Part shown: one piece after another, positions 1-6,543 of the stretch
Layout of the letters: each line of letters begins with the position of its first letter
Numbering within the stretch: the first letter of the stretch is position 1
Notes under the pieces: generated by a model
The model's database searches: none
What the model was told of the DNA's origin: nothing
Seen by the model: the letters and a program-made list of their open reading frames with translations, nothing else
Made by a program: the position numbers and the translations under genes
DNA from: Candidatus Hodarchaeaceae archaeon
GTDB taxonomy: Archaea; Hadarchaeota; Hadarchaeia; Hadarchaeales; Hadarchaeaceae
Reading direction: 5' to 3'
Assembly (NCBI GenBank): GCA_030018135.1
Contig: JASEGJ010000026.1
Location: 1 to 14,544 of the forward strand
DNA length: 14,544 nt

Positions 1-72
1 CTCCATTGACGATGGATTATGGTTCAAAAATTAAAGCCTTATTTGAACGGCACCGCGCTATCTTTCGCAAAC

Positions 73-80
73 TTTAAGTA
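73..80 (+). promoter_or_regulatory. TATA-like box of the first pilin gene
   Basis: The sequence tttaagta lies about 26-30 bases ahead of the GTG at 106. This suggests transcription starts almost at the start codon and supports GTG 106 over ATG 19. Identified by eye only. Confidence 0.4.
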
Positions 81-105
81 TGCGAAAAAAGGTACTCTTT
101 ACTCG

Positions 106-534
106 GTGAGAGAGGTGATAAACGATAAGAGAGGGGTATCGCCGGTAGTTGGTACCATTCTATTGATCGCCGTGACAGTGGCGCTCGCAGCTGTGATCGC
201 GACCATCGTCGGCAGGATAGGCGTCCCAGCAAAGGCACCTTACGCGATCTTGGGCGTGACGGCAGAAAACGAAGGTGAAGAAAACGTTAAGATCACCATC
301 ATTCATAGGGGTGGGGACACCCTCGTTGTAGGAGAACTCAAGGTAAGGGGCGAAAAAAAAGATGGAGCGTTTAAGGATGTTCCTATAAATTGGGGGGACA
401 ACCTATTCGCGCCAGGTGAGGAAGCATCCGGCAGTTATACTTATGACAACTCGGAAGGAAAGATAATCAAGATAAAGGTTATCCATACTCCATCGGGACA
501 ACTGCTGCTCGATACCTCTGTCAGAGTAGAATAA
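106..534 (+). CDS. archaeal type IV pilin (class III signal peptide)
   Basis: A secreted pilin-like subunit of about 142 residues. Starting at the GTG at 106 gives a short charged leader (MREVINDKRG) followed by VSPVVGTILLIAVTV and further hydrophobic residues. This is the classic archaeal pilin N-terminus, in which the prepilin peptidase cuts between Gly10 and Val11 and the hydrophobic helix forms the filament core. The rest is a small beta-rich domain with IIHRGGDTL and a C-terminal VIHTPSGQLLLD. The frame stays open upstream to an ATG at 19, but that start would bury the signal peptide. A TATA-like box at 73-80 fits a nearly leaderless transcript beginning close to 106. The pilin-like gene at 5980-6392 on the minus strand shares APxAIL, IHRGGxTL and the C-terminal IHxPS block, so the two are paralogues. 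It is followed by a hairpin terminator. Family assignment is secure; which filament it builds is unknown. Confidence 0.85.
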   Translation: MREVINDKRGVSPVVGTILLIAVTVALAAVIATIVGRIGVPAKAPYAILGVTAENEGEENVKITIIHRGGDTLVVGELKVRGEKKDGAFKDVPINWGDNLFAPGEEASGSYTYDNSEGKIIKIKVIHTPSGQLLLDTSVRVE

Positions 535-610
535 AAAGGAGGTGCTGAGCTAGCGAGGGAGGAGTGCCGAAAGGCGTCGGGCTGGTGCGGTGGCTTGGCT
601 AGTCCATAAA
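535..610 (+). other. G-rich intergenic stretch with RNA-like structure
   Basis: No gene is visible between the pilin stop and the terminator. The stretch holds a short hairpin with a GNRA-type loop (gcc-gaaa-ggc, around 568-577) enclosed by a possible pairing of ctagc near 549 with gctag near 597. It could be a structured 3' UTR or a small RNA ending at the following hairpin. I could not match it to a known riboswitch class. Confidence 0.3.
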
Positions 611-644
611 GGCCGCCAAAACCGGCGGCCCAACTTTTTGTTTT
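611..644 (+). terminator. hairpin plus T-rich tail after the first pilin
   Basis: A perfect 7-bp stem (ggccgcc at 611-617, ggcggcc at 624-630) closes a 6-base loop and is followed by caactttttgtttt. This looks like an intrinsic terminator separating the first pilin from the next two pilin genes. Confidence 0.65.
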
Positions 645-751
645 GGGGGTGCTTTCATAACTTTTTTTGTTCAAATTGTTCGACTCAGTGAATTTTTATC
701 GCTGGGTGCCTGTAATTAAATCAGGAGCGTGAAAGCTCGCGGGCGAACCTC

Positions 752-1531
752 ATGAAGGTTAAGGCACTCGTGGGGGAGGAAAACGGGGTCTCGGTGGTCA
801 CCGGGGCAATAGTGGTCGCCGCCGTGGTCGCCATCGTCCTCTCCATCTTCCTCGCGTTTTGGATACCCCGTCAGGGGTACGAGAAGGAGCGCGAGCACGT
901 GGAGGAAATCAGGGGGAGCTTCTCAAAGCTGAAGTCCGCGATCGAGACGATCGAGCTGCTCGGCTCCAGGACGGTAGATGTTAAGATGAACGCGGACCCC
1001 ATCCCCATTTTCGGCGGGCCGGCGAAGGGGGGGCTCCTATCGTTCGATAATTCCGGCAGCTCGATCGGCTTTCAATTAAACAACAGCTACTACGTCGACC
1101 AGACATGGGTATACGAGAACGGGGCGGTGATATTGGTGCAGGGGGGCCAAAGCATCATGGCCTCTATGCCGGCGATGGTGGCGGCCGTCGACAACGAGCG
1201 CGAGAACATAAGGGTCGAGGTTCACGTAGTCCGGCTGAAGGGCAAGGGCACCTCGATCGGGGGGACCGGCACCCGCACCATCGTTATAGTGAGGGAAAAC
1301 GTCGTCGTCGAAAATTATCACGTCCCGAGCCTGACCATAGCAATAAACTCGGCCTACCCCGACGCTTGGCGGGAGTACCTCGGCCACCTCGAATCGAGGC
1401 TCAACGCTAAGGGCTACAACGCTGCGGTGGATGACCTCTCGATCACGATAGACGGGAAGGTCGAGGACGATGGGGTGAACGACATTTACTACTTCAGGAA
1501 GGTCATAGAGGTTGAAATCAGCATCGGGTGA
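752..1531 (+). CDS. type IV pilin-like secreted protein, short paralogue
   Basis: A 259-residue protein with a class III signal peptide: charged leader MKVKALVGEENG, probable cleavage at Gly12/Val13, then VSVVTGAIVVAAVVAIVLS as the hydrophobic helix. After it come a charged helical segment (REREHVEEIRGSFSKLKSAI) and the block LLGSRTVDVKM, both shared almost unchanged with the next gene. The domain then continues through NSYYVDQTWVYENGAVILV, a segment rich in beta strands, and a C-terminal block IYYFRKVIEVEISIG. The C-terminal half (DAWREYLGHLESRLNAKGYNA) is also shared with the neighbour. The 220-base leader holds a T-rich region but no strong ribosome site. It ends a few bases before the next start, so the two are probably co-transcribed. 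Likely a pilin or adhesin-like minor filament subunit; specific function unknown. Confidence 0.75.
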   Translation: MKVKALVGEENGVSVVTGAIVVAAVVAIVLSIFLAFWIPRQGYEKEREHVEEIRGSFSKLKSAIETIELLGSRTVDVKMNADPIPIFGGPAKGGLLSFDNSGSSIGFQLNNSYYVDQTWVYENGAVILVQGGQSIMASMPAMVAAVDNERENIRVEVHVVRLKGKGTSIGGTGTRTIVIVRENVVVENYHVPSLTIAINSAYPDAWREYLGHLESRLNAKGYNAAVDDLSITIDGKVEDDGVNDIYYFRKVIEVEISIG

Positions 1532-1535
1532 GGCG

Positions 1536-3449
1536 ATGGGCGCTAGCTTCGGAATACGCTCGCAGGGGATTGTAGGGGAGAAGAGGGGCGTTTCCGTAGT
1601 ACTCGGCGCGATAATCGTCTTGGCGATCCTCTTCGTGGCCTCCTCCGCCTACATCGCGGCCTTGATCCCCAGCGAGGGGCACCAAAGGGAGCGCGAGCAC
1701 ATGGAGGAGGTGAAGGAAAGCTTCCTCGAGCTGAAGTCGGCGATCGATACGCTCGAGCTGCTCGGCTCCAGGACGGTAGACGTGAAGATGGCCGCCGACC
1801 CCATGCCCGTCTTTCAAGGCGCGAGGTCCGGCGGCCGCCTGTCGGTCGAGCCAGCTGGCGCCAGATTTCTCTACGCCGAGAGCTTGGGAACAGATAACAC
1901 AACTTCCACCAGCTATCAGGATAAAGTCGTCCTGACCTTCACGCCACCCAAGCCCCTAGATTACCTCATCATAGCCTCGGCGGAGGTTGCCGGAAGTGCT
2001 ACAACTCAAGAGATATGGGCAAGCTTGGAGGTCAATGGAGTCGTTCACCAAGAGCTCAGATACGCGGTAAATGATCCCTCGGAATGGTATCCGCTCAATG
2101 CCCTGAAAAGGGTCAAACTCTCCAGTCCTAGCGCGGTGAAAATTCGATTCAAAACGAACACGCCGGGCACGGCATCTATAAGAAGTGCCCGCATCGTGGC
2201 GTGGGCAATCACTTGTGAATACGCCGAAAATGAAAATGAGGCCTCAAGGGTTGGTGTGGAAAATAGGGTTACTCTAAAGTTTACTCCCTCGACGGCTGGC
2301 GATTACCTAATCATCGCGACGGCGAACATCACAAACACCTCAACCTCGAGGGATACGATAACTAGGTTGTTAATAAATGGAATCGAATACGCCGGCGCCC
2401 GGAGGAGGCCAACTTCGACCACCGCTTATTATTCCTTCGGTAACATCAAAAAAGTCACCCTGCAAGGCGGCTCTGAAAGTACGATTGTAATCCAATACGA
2501 ATCCGCAAAAGGAACGGCGAAAATTAAATATGCTCACGTCGCCGCGATCCGCCTCGACCAACTGCCAAATAGTTATTATGCAGAGAACGAGGCCCCGACA
2601 AAAACTCTACCAAAAAAGTGGATTGATAAGGTCGCTAATACTTACGTAAGCCAGGAGGACCATTTAATTCTTGGCACCATACATCTCAAAGAAACGGGGA
2701 TAGCTAAGTTCGTCGGTGCTAAATTGTTGGTCGATGGTATCACTTCCGAAAAACCGTATTTTAAGGGAGTCAGTGCTTGGATTTATGAAAGCACTTTAAT
2801 GATGGATAAAAAAAGTTTGGCAGCTGGCGGCCATCAAGATAAAATCCAATATTATGGAGAAAGCGCAGCCGAAGAAGCGAAGTTCGGAAGGCTCATGTCC
2901 TTGGAGGTACCCTCCCTCCACCACATGCGGCACGGCGTCATCCGCTTCGACATAAACAACGTCTACTACGTCGATCAGACCTGGGTGTACGAGCTGGGCG
3001 CCGTCATCCTGGCCCAAGACAACGCCAGCGTCATGGTCTCGAGATTCGAGGATGTGGGCTTGGTCGCCGCCGATAACGGGGACATCCGCGGCAACCCCCT
3101 GCCAGGCGATAACATCCGCGTCGAGGTCCACTTCATCAGGGTCAAGCGGTTCGATACCTCGGTGAGCTCGATGGGCACCTCCACGATCATGCTCGTCAAG
3201 GAGAACTCCCATTACGAGGTCGAGAACAGCCCCCGCGAGAACGTCACCATAAGGGTCAACTCGACGTACAGGGACGCCTGGGCTGAGTACCTCTCGTGGC
3301 TGGTGGGGGAGCTAAACGCCAGGGGCTACAACGCATCCTTCGACGACCGCACGCTCAGGCTCACCATTCTAGGCAAGAGGACATCCCCGGGCGTGAGCGA
3401 CATCCTCTACTACGAGAGGGTCACGGAAATAGAAGTGAGCCTCGCGTGA
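1536..3449 (+). CDS. large type IV pilin-like protein with three-repeat insertion
   Basis: A 637-residue relative of the preceding protein. I chose the ATG at 1536, five bases after the previous stop, because GGTGAGG lies just ahead of it; an in-frame ATG at 1512 is possible. The leader MGASFGIRSQGIVGEKRG precedes VSVVLGAIIVLAILFVASS, with likely cleavage at Gly18/Val19. Residues about 50-100 and about 460-637 align with the shorter paralogue (REREHMEEVKESF, LLGSRTVDVKM, YYVDQTWVYELGAVILAQ, DILYYERVTEIEVSLA). Between them sit about 355 extra residues in three repeats of 116-119 residues starting near 113, 229 and 348. Each opens with YAE and the first two continue with a TFTP...DYLIIA-type strand pattern, so beta-sandwich domains are likely. 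The insert is visibly richer in A and T than its flanks. Probably a filament-tip or cell-surface adhesin; binding target unknown. Confidence 0.75.
   Translation: MGASFGIRSQGIVGEKRGVSVVLGAIIVLAILFVASSAYIAALIPSEGHQREREHMEEVKESFLELKSAIDTLELLGSRTVDVKMAADPMPVFQGARSGGRLSVEPAGARFLYAESLGTDNTTSTSYQDKVVLTFTPPKPLDYLIIASAEVAGSATTQEIWASLEVNGVVHQELRYAVNDPSEWYPLNALKRVKLSSPSAVKIRFKTNTPGTASIRSARIVAWAITCEYAENENEASRVGVENRVTLKFTPSTAGDYLIIATANITNTSTSRDTITRLLINGIEYAGARRRPTSTTAYYSFGNIKKVTLQGGSESTIVIQYESAKGTAKIKYAHVAAIRLDQLPNSYYAENEAPTKTLPKKWIDKVANTYVSQEDHLILGTIHLKETGIAKFVGAKLLVDGITSEKPYFKGVSAWIYESTLMMDKKSLAAGGHQDKIQYYGESAAEEAKFGRLMSLEVPSLHHMRHGVIRFDINNVYYVDQTWVYELGAVILAQDNASVMVSRFEDVGLVAADNGDIRGNPLPGDNIRVEVHFIRVKRFDTSVSSMGTSTIMLVKENSHYEVENSPRENVTIRVNSTYRDAWAEYLSWLVGELNARGYNASFDDRTLRLTILGKRTSPGVSDILYYERVTEIEVSLA
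1873..2900 (+). repeat. three diverged protein repeats inside the large pilin
   Basis: Repeat starts are near 1873 (YAESLGTDN), 2221 (YAENENEAS) and 2578 (YAENEAPTK), about 350 bases apart. The first two share the order YAE, V-L-T/K-FTP, DYLIIA, then a polar strand with an xNG turn (LEVNG, LLING). The third keeps YAENE, HLILGTIHLKE and LLVDG but is more diverged and has lost the FTP segment. The shorter paralogue at 752-1531 lacks the whole block. Confidence 0.65.
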
Positions 3450-3525
3450 TTTTTTAGGTTGATGAATGAAGAGCAGGCTCTTTCGTTTCGCGTGTTCGAA
3501 ACGTTTCGCTGACAAAACTTCGATT
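3450..3525. other. intergenic stretch with T-run and 12-bp palindrome
   Basis: A run of six T directly after the pilin stop may terminate transcription. At 3497-3508 lies the perfect palindrome cgaaacgtttcg, and ten bases of it recur at 4014-4023. The two copies belong to a larger similarity downstream of the two matching pilin ends, so a shared ancestry explains them better than an operator. Confidence 0.4.
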
Positions 3526-3854
3526 TTACCTATCTAAACTTTGGCAAATTAATTTCACAGGATTGCCACCTGTTCGTTTAGAAATCCTCTCTTTTAGGAG
3601 AGGTTTGATCGTATTATACTCCACCAGATCGACTTTCCTCCCCAAGGCCTCTTCGATTTCTAGCCTAAGTCCAACGAAGTCGAGTAGGCTGATGTCGCTT
3701 TCGATTTCCACCAAAATATCGATGTCGCTGTCCTCTTTTATCTCCCCCCGAACGCATGACCCGAATATCCCCGCTTTTTTTATCCCATAACGCCGCAGGA
3801 TCGGAAGGATCTTTCGTTTTATTTCCTCGATATTTGCTCCCGTTTATCCACCAT
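3526..3854 (-). pseudogene. MNT-type nucleotidyltransferase, one base short
   Basis: The minus strand encodes a small nucleotidyltransferase of the DNA polymerase beta superfamily. The core reads IFGSCVRGE then DSDIDILVE, the GSxxRG...SDxD signature that binds nucleotide and metal. It continues with DLVEYNTIKPLLKERI, a typical C-terminal segment of MNT proteins. No ATG, GTG or TTG lies ahead of the core in its own frame. A good N-terminus (ATG at 3854, MVDKREQI) sits in another frame, and the 329-base span is exactly one base short of an open gene, with the lesion close to 3830. MNT proteins usually pair with a HEPN partner as toxin-antitoxin modules; no HEPN gene is next to it. A TATA-like run at about 3872-3880 fits the ATG. 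It may be a dead remnant or a sequencing error. Confidence 0.7.
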
Positions 3855-3890
3855 TTCTTCATATGGTCCGGTAGGTAAAAAGATTGGCTC

Positions 3891-3949
3891 GCGTGAGCGA
3901 CATCCTTTACTACGAGAGGGTCACCGAGGTCGAGGTGAGCCTCGCCTGA
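3891..3949 (+). pseudogene. 3' remnant of a fourth pilin-like gene
   Basis: These 59 bases match 3391-3449, the end of the large pilin, at 52 positions, with an offset of exactly 500 bases. The reading frame gives VSDILYYERVTEVEVSLA and a TGA. Of the seven differences all but those changing one Ile to Val are silent, so the copy diverged while still under selection and was cut down later. Similarity continues weakly past the stop, including the palindrome near 4014. Nothing upstream of 3890 belongs to a pilin; the nucleotidyltransferase remnant lies there instead. Confidence 0.75.
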
Positions 3950-3952
3950 TCT

Positions 3953-4108
3953 TCAAGGATCCTGAATCGAGAATAGGCCCCCCCTGCCGTTCAGTTCCAC
4001 TTTTAGCTTATTCGAAACGTTTCTGCCGATCGAAGCGTCGATTTCTGGCGATGTCAGATCGACGGCCAATATTTCAACGCCGTCCAACTTAAAGCCGCTT
4101 ATTGACAT
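3953..4108 (-). CDS. possible small protein of 51 residues
   Basis: An open frame on the minus strand starts at the ATG at 4108 and ends at a TGA at 3953-3955. It begins MSISGFKLDGVEILAVDL, contains DASIGRNVSNKLKVELNG and ends GGLFSIQDP. The alternating hydrophobic pattern suggests a small beta-rich protein, not random sequence. It would converge on the pilin remnant, four bases away. The part near its 3' end also resembles the DNA after the large pilin gene (3456-3530), where the frame is broken. A TATA-like region near 4160-4178 is shared with the toxin-antitoxin genes on the other strand. No family recognised; it could be a chance frame. Confidence 0.3.
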   Translation of the reverse strand: MSISGFKLDGVEILAVDLTSPEIDASIGRNVSNKLKVELNGRGGLFSIQDP

Positions 4109-4158
4109 CCCGCGAGGGGGTCGTTCTCTGATGGAGGTATTGGATATTTTTTCGGTAA

Positions 4159-4173
4159 TTAAGAAATTCTTAA
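4159..4173. promoter_or_regulatory. 15-bp palindrome and TATA region ahead of first TA pair
   Basis: The sequence ttaagaa-a-ttcttaa is a perfect inverted repeat. It abuts a TATA-like cttaaatat about 25-30 bases ahead of the ATG at 4197. In AbrB-type toxin-antitoxin modules the antitoxin often represses its own promoter, so this is a candidate operator. The site could also serve the minus-strand frame starting at 4108. Confidence 0.45.
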
Positions 4174-4196
4174 ATATGGGGGGCGAAGTATTTTTA

Positions 4197-4484
4197 ATGG
4201 TGATGTAAACGGCAGATACCTACATCTGTAAGGTAACTTCGGTTGGCCAAATAACCCTCCCGAAAAAAGTTAGGGAGAAGTTAGAAGTTGGGGAAGAGGA
4301 CTACATTATCCTAGAGAGGATTGGAGACACCTATTTCCTAAAAAAAGTCGAGATCGAAAGAGACATTTTGAAGCGGGTCCGAAGAAAGGTAAAGAAAAGC
4401 GGGATAACGAGAGAAAAGCTGGCTGAGATCCTTGAGAAGGCATCCGAGGACGTGTGGAGAAAAACTCGTGAAAGCGTTCGTTGA
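4197..4484 (+). pseudogene. AbrB-type antitoxin with stop at codon 4
   Basis: The frame encodes a typical AbrB/SpoVT (VapB-like) antitoxin: YICKVTSVGQITLPKKVRE forms the swapped-hairpin DNA-binding fold, followed by LEVGEEDYIILERIGDTYFL and a basic helical tail that should bind the toxin. The only good start, ATG GTG ATG at 4197, runs into TAA at 4206-4208. After it the frame is open from 4209 to the TGA at 4482-4484, about 91 residues, with no ATG, GTG or TTG before the second half. Either the gene carries a nonsense mutation, the sequence is wrong here, or an unusual start is used. The stop overlaps the PIN toxin start by 17 bases, as expected for a coupled pair. If the antitoxin is truly dead, the intact toxin downstream needs explaining. 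Confidence 0.7.
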
Positions 4485-4899
4485 CGCCAACACCATCTTG
4501 AGCGGGTTGTTATTTGCGGGCAACGAGGCGGTCTTGCTGGAACTCGGGAGGCTGGGGGCCCTGCACTTGGTGACCAACGAGTACGTGTTGAAGGAGGTGC
4601 GGGCGGCCCTAGAAAGGGAGGATTTTCACCTCGCGGAGAAGGAGCAGCGGTACTTGATGAGGTATGCTTTGGAGTGCATTTCCATTGCAGGGGACCCGTC
4701 AAAGGAGGATATCAAGAAGCATTACGACCTGCTTTGGGACAAAAAGGATTTGCCCGTCGTCGTTGGGGCAAAAAGGGAGGACTGTGAATTTTTGGTCACT
4801 GGCGATAAAGAATTGCTCTCTGGAAAGGTCAAAAAATTTGTAAATTCGATCACGACATTCGAGCTGTTGAGAAGGCTAATGAAGGAAAGGTCTCCATAG
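4468..4899 (+). CDS. PIN-domain ribonuclease toxin (VapC-like)
   Basis: A 143-residue PIN-domain protein, probably a toxin that cuts RNA. Acidic residues expected at the metal site are visible: Asp6 in KAFVDANT, Glu43 in NEYVLKEV, Asp94 in KKDLPVV and Asp113 in TGDKELL. I chose the GTG at 4468 because FVDAN should lie near the N-terminus; a start at 4432 adds residues unlike the family. It overlaps the antitoxin frame by 17 bases, which indicates translational coupling. The layout and the VGAKREDCEFLVTGDKEL segment resemble the PIN family often annotated as a putative toxin with a separate antitoxin. It ends in TAG with a TAA two codons later. Confidence 0.85.
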   Translation: MKAFVDANTILSGLLFAGNEAVLLELGRLGALHLVTNEYVLKEVRAALEREDFHLAEKEQRYLMRYALECISIAGDPSKEDIKKHYDLLWDKKDLPVVVGAKREDCEFLVTGDKELLSGKVKKFVNSITTFELLRRLMKERSP

Positions 4900-5015
4900 C
4901 TTTAAGTCGAGCACCAGTTCGACATCCGCGGTTGCGAGCGGAGATGTACGATAATCCGCCGACTTATGCGCGTCGGATGATTTCTAAGGATTTTGAGGCT
5001 TACCCAAAACTTAAA
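4900..5015. other. intergenic region with two possible stem-loops
   Basis: Between the two toxin-antitoxin pairs lie two self-complementary stretches. In one, acatccgc near 4922 could pair with gcggagatgt near 4939. In the other, ccgac at 4959-4963 pairs with gtcgg at 4972-4976. They may end the first transcript. No gene is visible. Confidence 0.25.
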
Positions 5016-5028
5016 TGGGTTTAACCCA
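5016..5028. promoter_or_regulatory. 13-bp palindrome at promoter of second TA pair
   Basis: The sequence tgggtt-t-aaccca is a perfect inverted repeat directly after a TATA-like cttaaatg and 20 bases ahead of the ATG at 5048. Its position suggests an operator for self-repression by the antitoxin. The first pair has a different palindrome in a comparable place. Confidence 0.45.
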
Positions 5029-5047
5029 CAAGATTTTATGGGATAAA

Positions 5048-5284
5048 ATGACCTCTGTCGTCGACGGGAGAGGGAGGGTAGTCCTACCCAGACACGTGAC
5101 CGAGGCGCTCGAATTAAGCGAAGGGGACATGATCGCATTTGAGAAGGTCGAGGACCACTTTGTGATTAGGAAGGTAAGGGCGCCCGAGAGGAAACTGGAG
5201 GAAATCATGAGTTGGAATCCAAAGCGTATAGGAAAGCCGGAGCCAGTTTCGCCGAAGGAGATGAAGGAGATCTGGAAATCTTGA
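5048..5284 (+). CDS. AbrB-type antitoxin of second TA pair
   Basis: A 78-residue AbrB/SpoVT-fold antitoxin. The N-terminal part TSVVDGRGRVVLPRHVTEAL is the standard looped-hinge DNA-binding segment, followed by LSEGDMIAFEKVEDHFVIRK. The tail (SWNPKRIGKPEPVSPKEM) would bind and neutralise the toxin. An in-frame ATG at 5015 exists, but it sits in the palindrome and TATA region. The ATG at 5048 gives the usual family length and a nearly leaderless message. The stop overlaps the toxin start as TTGA. Unlike its neighbour at 4197, this antitoxin is intact. Confidence 0.85.
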   Translation: MTSVVDGRGRVVLPRHVTEALELSEGDMIAFEKVEDHFVIRKVRAPERKLEEIMSWNPKRIGKPEPVSPKEMKEIWKS

Positions 5285-5700
5285 TCGGCCTAGACTCGAA
5301 TATCTTGGCCTATGCCCTCGACCCGACTTTTCCGGAACATCGGCATGCTAAAAAAGCCATTTTGGAGCTCGATAGTTGGCACATAAATCCAACCGTAGTC
5401 CACGAGGTTTATCACACCCTAGTCTTCAAGAGGAAAATGGAACCTACAGCGGCCGAGAGGAAGCTCATTGAATTTTTGGGCGACGAAAGGACATTTTTCG
5501 CGAACCAAACTAAATCGACCTCACTCTTTTCCCTGAGCCTCGCGAGCAAATTCGGCCTCGGAGGTAGGGATTCGCTGACCATAGGATGTTACCTGCACGC
5601 AAAGGTAAGTAAAATGCTTACGCACGATGAGGAAATTCTTCAGCTAAAAGCTTTGAAGTTCAGGGGTAGGGGAGTTGAATTCACGGACCCGATCAAATAG
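5281..5700 (+). CDS. vapC: PIN-domain ribonuclease toxin (VapC)
   Basis: A 139-residue VapC-type toxin. The PIN metal-binding residues are all visible: Asp5 in IGLDSNILAYA, Glu42 in VVHEVYHTLV, Asp97 in LGGRDSLTIG and Asp116 in LTHDEEIL. The start is a TTG at 5281 that overlaps the antitoxin stop by four bases, so the GLDSN segment falls at the N-terminus as is usual. A longer frame from 5212 would only read the antitoxin gene in another frame. GGAG occurs about 13 bases upstream. It ends in TAG, and a T-run at 5748-5753 may terminate the operon. Confidence 0.88.
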   Translation: MIGLDSNILAYALDPTFPEHRHAKKAILELDSWHINPTVVHEVYHTLVFKRKMEPTAAERKLIEFLGDERTFFANQTKSTSLFSLSLASKFGLGGRDSLTIGCYLHAKVSKMLTHDEEILQLKALKFRGRGVEFTDPIK

Positions 5701-5979
5701 GGGGGTCCGCGCACCACTCGTGAGCGGGTTTGTCGAATAATTCGTGATTTTTTAAATGACTGCCGGACATTTTTATGAAACTGTCATTTCATTGTGGGGG
5801 CCGCGTCGAGGTTGGGGTACAAATATTAAGGTGGTCCCCATATATGTATCCAATATTGAGCCGCCCTTTAGCGACCACCGTACTGCATAGCTTGGAACCT
5901 TTTCCGCACCACTTCAGGATCCGGCAAAGGGCGGGAGCAACAATTTCAGATATTTCCCAAACATCAAAACGCTAAGGCA
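5701..5979. other. intergenic region without a convincing gene
   Basis: Two converging genes leave 279 bases here. A T-run at 5748-5753 follows the toxin. An inverted repeat (aaatgac at 5754-5760, gtcattt at 5783-5789) flanks an ATG at 5775 that opens a 66-codon plus-strand frame of unlikely composition. On the minus strand 5789-5971 is open for about 60 codons without a usable start (it includes LCRILKWCGKGSKLCS and NIGYIYGDHL), perhaps the remnant of a lost gene. Neither frame is called as a gene. Confidence 0.4.
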
Positions 5980-6392
5980 TCAAACGTTTTTCAAGCCTAT
6001 CCCGATGACGACGTCGAGCAGCACCCCCTTCGACGGCGAATGGATCACCTGACCCTCATCGTCCTGCCGCTCGGATTTCCCCCGTACTCATAGGAGCCCC
6101 AGCATTCGTCGCCGGGAGAGAAGGGCCCATCCCACCTCATGGCGACGCTCCTCAGATACCCCCTGGAGTCCTCGGCGAGCACCTCGAGCTCATTGCCGCT
6201 CAGAGTAGCTCCGCCCCTGTGGATCAGGAGGATCCTCACAACCTCGCCCCCCTCCCGCTCCGCCTCCGCCATCAGGATCGCGTGCGGCGCCTTCGCGAGC
6301 GCGATTATGGTGGCGATTATCAACGATGAGGCGATGACGATGATGCCCACGGCGACCATCATTAGCAAATCCCTTTTGCTGCCCTCGATCAA
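5980..6392 (-). pseudogene. small type IV pilin-like protein, one base short
   Basis: A relative of the pilin at 106-534. It has an N-terminal hydrophobic helix (LLMMVAVGIIVIASSLIIATI), then APHAILMAEAEREGGEVV, LLIHRGGATLSGNELEV and SPGDECWGSYEYGG. The frame from the TTG at 6392 closes at a TGA at 6045-6047. Just past it, in the next frame, the expected ending continues as VIHSPSKGVLLDVVIG up to a TGA at 5980-5982. The first pilin ends with VIHTPSGQLLLD at the same place, so one base (probably a G near 6047-6050) is missing. The leader is also odd: KRD replaces the usual charged stretch ending in Gly, so peptidase cleavage is doubtful. A TATA-like aacttttaag near 6405-6413 suggests its own promoter, and GAGGGGG precedes the TTG. 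It follows the RAD55-like gene, which suggests a shared filament role. Confidence 0.7.
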
Positions 6393-6543
6393 CCCCCTCG
6401 CCGCTTAAAAGTTCGGGAGAGGGTACTTAACCCTTGTGAAACATAACTCCAGGCGAACCGCCGCCTTGAAGGGTGGCTTTTGGGTCGCGCATCGAGCGAC
6501 GCTACAGGCAATCTCCGTCCCGCCAGTTCCTTATGAGGTTAAG

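Noticed and set aside
19-105. N-terminal extension of the first pilin to the ATG at 19
   Set aside because: It would place 29 residues ahead of the class III leader and run through a TATA-like box; the GTG at 106 gives the normal pilin start.
541-610. Known riboswitch (lysine, cobalamin or c-di-GMP type)
   Set aside because: Short resemblances such as ggaggtgc and gccgaa occur, but the order and spacing of the conserved elements are missing.
5775-5975. 66-codon plus-strand frame
   Set aside because: Composition (many His, Arg, Pro, Ser) and lack of any motif or ribosome site do not support a gene.
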